Part shown: piece by piece, positions 59,590-64,000 of the stretch
Numbering within the stretch: position 1 is the stretch's first letter
Layout: each line of letters opens with the position of its first letter
NCBI RefSeq assembly: GCF_900105165.1
Contig: NZ_LT629740.1
Coordinates: 992,001 to 1,056,000, forward strand
Origin: Mucilaginibacter mallensis
GTDB taxonomy: Bacteria > Bacteroidota > Bacteroidia > Sphingobacteriales > Sphingobacteriaceae
Length of the DNA: 64,000 bases
Reading direction: 5' to 3'
Translations under genes and position numbers: made by a program
The notes under the pieces: model-generated
Told to the model about the DNA's origin: nothing
Seen by the model: only the letters and a program-made list of their open reading frames with translations
The model's database searches: none

Positions 59590-61155
59590 ATGGATTCATC
59601 ATTATATGTCATTATCGGCCTCCTGATCGGGGTCGGATTAGGCATTATTATTGGCCGTTTCCTGCTTCGTAAGCTTTTCAAAGCGCAGGAGAATTCGGCC
59701 CAAAACAAAGCAAAACTGATATTAAAGGACGCTGAAAATAACGCGGAAATTCTGAAAAAGAATAAATTACTGGAAGCTAAAGAGCGCTTTTTACAAATGA
59801 AAGCCGAGCATGAGCAGGAAGTAAACGCCAAAAACAATAGCCTTAATCAACGCGAAAACAGCTTTAAACAAAAAGAGCAATCGGTAAATCAACGCCTGGA
59901 AAATTTAACCCGTAAGGAAAACGAGATTGACGGTGTGCGCAAAAACCTGGAAAAGCAAACTGAAATAGTTACCAAAAAGCAGGAAGATGTTGATTCATTA
60001 AAGAACCAGCATGTGCAGCAGTTGGAAACTATTGCTGGCCTGTCGGCAGATGAAGCGCGTACCCAGTTAATTGAAAACCTTAAGGATGATGCCCGTAGCA
60101 AAGCGATGGCACAGATAAAGGATATTGTTGACGAAGCTAAACTTACTGCTACCAAGGAAGCTAAAAAGATAGTTATACAAACCATACAACGTACCGCTAC
60201 CGAAAGCGCTATTGAAAACACCGTATCGATATTTAATATCGAGAATGATGAGATCAAGGGCCGCATTATCGGTCGTGAGGGTAGGAATATCCGTGCGCTT
60301 GAAGCTGCTACCGGTATCGAGATCATTGTTGATGATACCCCGGAAGCTATCATACTTTCAGGCTTCGACCCGGTTAGGCGCGAAATTGCAAGGCTTGCCA
60401 TGCACCGTTTGGTAACAGACGGCCGTATACATCCTGCTCGTATTGAGGAAGTGGTTGCCAAAACCAAAAAGCAGATTGAAGAAGAGATAGTTGAAATAGG
60501 CGAACGTACAGTAATAGATTTAGGCATAAACGGCCTGCATCCTGAGTTGATCCGTATGGTTGGCCGTATGCGTTACCGTTCATCATACGGGCAAAACCTG
60601 TTGCAGCACTCGCGCGAGGTAGCCAATTTCTGCGCTACTATGGCGGCTGAATTAGGCTTAAACGTTAAGCTTGCTAAGCGTGCCGGTTTACTGCATGATA
60701 TTGGTAAGGTGCCTGATGATAACCCTGAATTGCCACACGCGATATTAGGTATGCAGCTGGCCGAAAAATATAAAGAACATCCGGAAGTGTGCAACGCTAT
60801 CGGCGCTCACCACGACGAGATCGAGATGACTTCCATGCTATCACCAATTATACAGGTTTGTGACGCCATATCAGGCGCAAGGCCGGGTGCAAGGCGCGAG
60901 GTGGTTGAAAGCTACATTAAACGCTTAAAAGAGCTTGAGGAGCTTGCTTTGTCGTACCCAGGTGTTGAAAAAACATTTGCTATACAAGCAGGCCGTGAGC
61001 TGCGTGTAGTGGTTGAAAGCGAAAAGATAAGCGATGCTGAATCAGAAATACTGGCGGCAGATATATCAAACCGTATACAAACTGAAATGACCTATCCGGG
61101 ACAAATTAAAGTTACTGTAATAAGGGAAACCAGGTCGGTAGCGTTTGCTAAGTAA
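59590..61155 (+). CDS. rny: Ribonuclease Y
   Basis: RNase Y (521 aa) is a membrane-anchored endonuclease that starts mRNA decay. A single N-terminal helix ([21 protein letters not shown], about 6-26) is followed by a long coiled coil (about 35-200), a KH domain ([31 protein letters not shown] at about 217-247) and an HD domain with the metal pair in [12 protein letters not shown] (His-Asp) after [17 protein letters not shown]. The length is normal. It sits directly after the probable 6S RNA. Confidence 0.97.
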   Translation: MDSSLYVIIGLLIGVGLGIIIGRFLLRKLFKAQENSAQNKAKLILKDAENNAEILKKNKLLEAKERFLQMKAEHEQEVNAKNNSLNQRENSFKQKEQSVNQRLENLTRKENEIDGVRKNLEKQTEIVTKKQEDVDSLKNQHVQQLETIAGLSADEARTQLIENLKDDARSKAMAQIKDIVDEAKLTATKEAKKIVIQTIQRTATESAIENTVSIFNIENDEIKGRIIGREGRNIRALEAATGIEIIVDDTPEAIILSGFDPVRREIARLAMHRLVTDGRIHPARIEEVVAKTKKQIEEEIVEIGERTVIDLGINGLHPELIRMVGRMRYRSSYGQNLLQHSREVANFCATMAAELGLNVKLAKRAGLLHDIGKVPDDNPELPHAILGMQLAEKYKEHPEVCNAIGAHHDEIEMTSMLSPIIQVCDAISGARPGARREVVESYIKRLKELEELALSYPGVEKTFAIQAGRELRVVVESEKISDAESEILAADISNRIQTEMTYPGQIKVTVIRETRSVAFAK

Positions 61156-61172
61156 CGCACTTAATTACCTAT

Positions 61173-61263
61173 TGTCATCTCGAACGTTAGCGAGAGATCT
61201 TCTTCACCATACATATTCGCTATGGTTATTCAAGAAGATTTCTCACTAACGTTCGAAATGACA
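61173..61263. repeat. REP-like palindrome after rny
   Basis: TGTCATCTCGAACGTTAGCG and AGATCTTCTT pair with AAGAAGATTTCTCACTAACG and TTCGAAATGACA, an imperfect stem of about 32 bp. Confidence 0.8.
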
Positions 61264-61282
61264 TTTTTTTTAGAATATAATT

Positions 61283-61819
61283 GTGGCAAAAAATAAGAAA
61301 CCAACCCCAACAAAATCTCCAGTCCCCGTTAAACCTGGTAGCCTGGAGTTTTATTTTGATAAGTATGCCGCTGCGCACCAGGAGCCACTCAACAAAGTCC
61401 TTCATGTTATTGCTATTCCATTGCTCATGTTTAGCATATTTGGATTGGTGTGGGCTATACCATTCCCATATCTGAAATTTTTAGGAAAGTACAATGAGGA
61501 CTTTAACTGGTCTTCGTTTTTAATAGCTGCATGTATCTATTACTACCTTAAACTATCGCCGGTATTATCTTATATGGTGTTGTTTATCCTGTTAGGTTTT
61601 AGCTATATCATAATGCAACTACTCCAATGGCAAAAGTTCGGCGGCCCGGAGTTATGGCAATTTTCCGGCTTGCTGTTTATACTGGCAAGTGCATTATTAT
61701 TTGCGGGTTATAAAAAGGAAGGTAAAAAACTATCATTTGAGTATCGTTACAAAAATATACTCATAGCGCCTTTGTTCTTACTGCACTTGGTGTTCAGGAG
61801 GTTTAAGATAAAGTATTAA
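61283..61819 (+). CDS. Mpo1-like / DUF962 membrane protein
   Basis: A 178 aa protein of the Mpo1/DUF962 type. SLEFYFDKYAAAHQEPLNKVLHVIAIPLLMFSI at 20-52 shows the conserved 'H..p.N...H..g.P' with His32 and His41 that in yeast Mpo1 act in a dioxygenase reaction on 2-hydroxy fatty acids. Four membrane helices lie at about 40-60, 75-95, 100-118 and 125-145. The start is the GTG at 61283. The bacterial function is unproven. Confidence 0.85.
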   Translation: MAKNKKPTPTKSPVPVKPGSLEFYFDKYAAAHQEPLNKVLHVIAIPLLMFSIFGLVWAIPFPYLKFLGKYNEDFNWSSFLIAACIYYYLKLSPVLSYMVLFILLGFSYIIMQLLQWQKFGGPELWQFSGLLFILASALLFAGYKKEGKKLSFEYRYKNILIAPLFLLHLVFRRFKIKY

Positions 61820-61851
61820 TGTTTATACAATAGGGGCAGATTGAAAAAAAA

Positions 61852-61948
61852 CTGTCATTCTGAGCGATAGCGAAGAACCTACCCGCGTTCAATTTGCAAG
61901 CGATTACCTGTTGCTTGTATAATAGATGCTTCGTACCTCAGCACGACA
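61852..61948. repeat. REP hairpin, inverted member of the 55361 type
   Basis: CTGTCATTCTGAGCGATAGCGAAGAACC to the left and GATGCTTCGTACCTCAGCAC to the right, with GCAAGCGATTACC in the loop. Confidence 0.75.
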
Positions 61949-61969
61949 AAGGAGAATTAGGAGTGTAAC

Positions 61970-62332
61970 TTACCCTAAAATCAAATTATTCACTTTTTCA
62001 GTTAACTCTTCCAACCCAAATGGCTTGGCAATAACATCATCGCATCCCCAGGCCGATAGGTCGGTATCTTTTTGTACATAGGCGGAGCAGATAATAACGG
62101 GGATATGCCCCACATCCGGGTGGGTTTTTAATAGCTGGCAAATTTCCTGTCCATTTTTACCGGTGAGGTGGTAATCGAGTATGATCAGATCGGGTTGATA
62201 TTCCTGCGTTATGTTAATAATAGTAGTACTATCAAGCGTTACCTTAACTTCAAACTGCTGGTACAGCAGTGCTTCGTGAATAATATCAAGTATATCCTGG
62301 TTATCATCTAGTACTAATATTCGCTTGCGCAT
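61970..62332 (-). CDS. Single-domain response regulator
   Basis: 120 aa, a CheY-like receiver only. The acidic pair is Asp9/Asp10 (LVLDDNQD), the phospho-acceptor Asp53 (LIILDYHLTG), the switch Ser is in IICSAY, and Lys is in VIAKPFGLEEL. There is no output domain, so it acts by protein-protein contact or as a phosphate sink. No kinase is adjacent. 138 bp of its 3' side contains a REP hairpin. Confidence 0.93.
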   Translation of the reverse strand: MRKRILVLDDNQDILDIIHEALLYQQFEVKVTLDSTTIINITQEYQPDLIILDYHLTGKNGQEICQLLKTHPDVGHIPVIICSAYVQKDTDLSAWGCDDVIAKPFGLEELTEKVNNLILG

Positions 62333-62625
62333 AGGTTAATTATTAAAAGGTTTAGTAGATATTTATACCATAAAGCAATTTTGTTACAGATTTTGTTGTG
62401 TTTTGACTGATTAAAGAGCTGTTGGTTTAAAAAGGAATTGTAAAAAAGTGAAACCTTTTTAATCTGATTTAATAATATGTTAACGGATTGGGGATTAAAA
62501 TCTTATTCCGCCGGCAACTATTCCGCCTGTTTATGACATAATAGTTGCACAAATCAGGATGAGTAAGGTAGGTTTTGTGTTTGATGTATGTGTTTTACTA
62601 TTGTTAAATTATTATTGCCAGTGAT
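62333..62625. other. Spacer between the response regulator and the outer-membrane protein gene
   Basis: AT-rich. The only structure noticed is a short direct repeat, TATTCCGCCGG / TATTCCGCCTG, at about 62505-62530. No gene or known repeat family. Confidence 0.4.
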
Positions 62626-64000
62626 TTAAAAATCATGATACAGATCGCGGAAAGTGCTTCTTAAACCAAAAGTAAGCATGGTTGTTTTTGCTGAGCCAAG
62701 GTTATTCTTTTGATCACGGAAAAGCGCACCGGCTTCAATACGCAAGTTATATTTAGGGTTAATGAGGTATGATACCAAACCTTCGCCATAATACAATTTT
62801 GTAGACAGGCCTTGCCCGGTGCTGCCGGTTTGCACAACAGCAGGGAATGCCAGTGTTACATCATTGCCGTAATTTATGCCGTTAGCGCCAAGTCCGTATG
62901 AGGCATAATTCACCTGCCCCTGGAAATCAAACTTACCTATGGAGTAGCTTAATATGCCTATCAGCTCCTTGAAATTTGAACCCAGCGGATCGCCCAAAGA
63001 CTGGCCGTAATCAGTATAATTACTAATAACCTGTGGAGATGAGTAGGTATAAGGTTTAACGGTATTAAACTCAAACAGGTAATTAAAGTTAGTAACCTTA
63101 AACAGGTCGGCACCGCGGATACCTATTTGGTAACCACCAGTGTTCTTTGGCGCATCCGTTTCATTAAAGCGATCAAGCAGTAATTGAGCATATACAGCGG
63201 TTTTGTCAAATATTTTGTACTTGCTTGTAAAACCCATCAGTACATTGTCGCTATACGGTGTTTTAGGGCCAAGGGAGCTTGCAAATACCAGCGGGTTTAT
63301 ATAATTAACATCAAACCCATGTCTTTCACCCTTATCGTTTGCTTCTGCGGCTATAAGCGCGTTAAAGAAACCTAATGAGAAACGGTTGGTTACGCTCCAG
63401 TCTAAATAATGAAACATGGCCCATTTACGGCGGTTATTACCAAAGTCGTCATATTTAGGAGCATAAAGATCTTCCATATTGGTCCACATCATCATATACT
63501 GCACATGCCCAACAGTGGCAGTAGCGCGTAATAACGGATAAGTTGCCGCATTGTCAGATAATAATAATGATCGATAGCCATCACCAATAAAAGTTTTATC
63601 CTGTCCCAATGTAATGTTCAATTCTTTTATTGGTGTATATGAAATTATCGCGGTAACGTATGACCAATCGTCAGTTGTTTTAGTAGAATAATCCCTGTCA
63701 TATGCCTCCCCTGGTATAAAACCTATTTTATTAATATAGTTTTGATAATAAGTAGCAAACCGGCCCTGGTCCTCATAACCGCTGGTATAAAAAGAGAATT
63801 TGTTACCAATAGTACCGCCCAGCTGGTAACCACGGGTGTTAAGATAGGTAGTTATCTTATCAGTAAAGTCACGGCCTAGTTGCAGGTCGGGAAGATAATC
63901 GGCATAAAAAGTATATTCTTTTGTTCGTTCATCAAAAAGATGTTCATTAAATAATTTTCTGTATACCCAGCTTTTGTGCGTGCTGTCAACCCCCAAATTC
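62626..64000 (-). CDS. Wzi/RemB-like outer-membrane beta-barrel protein, 5' end outside the window
   Basis: The frame stays open to the window edge, so the N-terminus with the signal peptide is missing and the TTG at 63996 is not the start. 458 codons are visible. The sequence is dense in beta-hairpins with aromatic girdle residues (FSFYTSGYEDQGRFATYYQNY, LSFAP-like strands) and ends in RDLYHDF, a terminal Phe used for BAM-dependent insertion. ELNITLGQDKTFIGDGYRSLLLSDNAATYPLLR is a strong match to the capsule assembly Wzi / gliding RemB-like group of Bacteroidota. It probably binds surface polysaccharide or helps motility, but the precise role is open. Confidence 0.8.
   Translation of the reverse strand, partial: NLGVDSTHKSWVYRKLFNEHLFDERTKEYTFYADYLPDLQLGRDFTDKITTYLNTRGYQLGGTIGNKFSFYTSGYEDQGRFATYYQNYINKIGFIPGEAYDRDYSTKTTDDWSYVTAIISYTPIKELNITLGQDKTFIGDGYRSLLLSDNAATYPLLRATATVGHVQYMMMWTNMEDLYAPKYDDFGNNRRKWAMFHYLDWSVTNRFSLGFFNALIAAEANDKGERHGFDVNYINPLVFASSLGPKTPYSDNVLMGFTSKYKIFDKTAVYAQLLLDRFNETDAPKNTGGYQIGIRGADLFKVTNFNYLFEFNTVKPYTYSSPQVISNYTDYGQSLGDPLGSNFKELIGILSYSIGKFDFQGQVNYASYGLGANGINYGNDVTLAFPAVVQTGSTGQGLSTKLYYGEGLVSYLINPKYNLRIEAGALFRDQKNNLGSAKTTMLTFGLRSTFRDLYHDF

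Overview
The window (about 43% GC by eye) comes from a chromosome of the Bacteroidota, most likely the family Sphingobacteriaceae (a Mucilaginibacter- or Pedobacter-like soil bacterium). Supporting this are GldA plus a GldF-GldG fusion beside dnaN, the order pheT / coiled-coil protein / zapA / structured RNA / rny, LytTR-type two-component genes, DUF4397 lipoproteins, a Wzi/RemB-like outer-membrane protein, and many start sites preceded by the Bacteroidota -7 box TAnnTTTG instead of an E. coli-type promoter. No tRNA, rRNA, CRISPR array or prophage was seen.

Layout. 1-3.6 kb: an RluA-type pseudouridine synthase cut by the window start, panB, a small membrane protein and carA. 4.2-7.9 kb: a lipoprotein, an ABC exporter pair and an unknown acidic protein. 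8.1-13.4 kb: housekeeping genes eno, lspA, a RhlE-like DEAD-box helicase, an FtsB/DivIC-like protein and an AlkD-like DNA glycosylase. 13.5-17.7 kb: tyrosine catabolism (hppD, hmgA and a divergent fumarylacetoacetate hydrolase). The matching phenylalanine hydroxylase lies at 27.7 kb, so the window encodes phenylalanine to fumarate plus acetoacetate apart from the transaminase and the isomerase (the isomerase is needed only if the usual maleyl route is used). 18.4-19.4 kb: an intact IS481-type insertion sequence. 19.5-23.0 kb: a five-gene minus-strand operon of two DUF5668/LiaF-like membrane proteins, a DUF4288 protein, a LytS-type kinase and a LytTR regulator. 23.9-26.3 kb: aguB and aguA for putrescine synthesis, interrupted by a four-helix-bundle gene between simple-word repeats. 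26.6-37 kb: a flippase-like membrane protein, phenylalanine hydroxylase, an SDR, a short SSB, a zinc-finger protein, an antiporter, a dienelactone hydrolase, an old yellow enzyme and OsmC. 37.2-42.8 kb: a tandemly duplicated pair of M16 peptidase genes, each pair one catalytic and one non-catalytic subunit. 43.2-54.5 kb: glyS, a flavin reductase, gldA, gldFG, dnaN, two DUF4397 lipoproteins, a DedA protein, a zinc phospholipase/nuclease-like protein and rpsT. 54.6-64 kb: radC, pheT, zapA, a probable 6S RNA, rny, an Mpo1-like protein, a single-domain response regulator and the 3' part of a Wzi/RemB-like gene.

The most unusual content lies between the genes. Nearly every long spacer is a palindrome. 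Families named here: R2, a 485-542 bp element with 12 bp terminal inverted repeats and an internally self-complementary body (three copies, one sitting in the loop of a REP hairpin); R1, a roughly 165 bp GC-rich composite repeat (four long copies plus fragments), arranged twice as R1 / R3 / inverted R1 fragment; R3, 75-125 bp palindromes starting TCTGAACC; REP hairpins of the GTCATTGCGAGG and GTCATGCTGAGG types; and locus-specific palindromes built from short words such as TTCATTGG, GATTAG or GACTTTCGGACTT. Several of these supply codons to neighbouring genes (aguA N-terminus, namA C-terminus, radC start codon).

Evidence limits: gene functions come from reading motifs in the translated sequence and from family knowledge. 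No database search or folding program was run. Repeat boundaries were found by eye and may be a few bases off.
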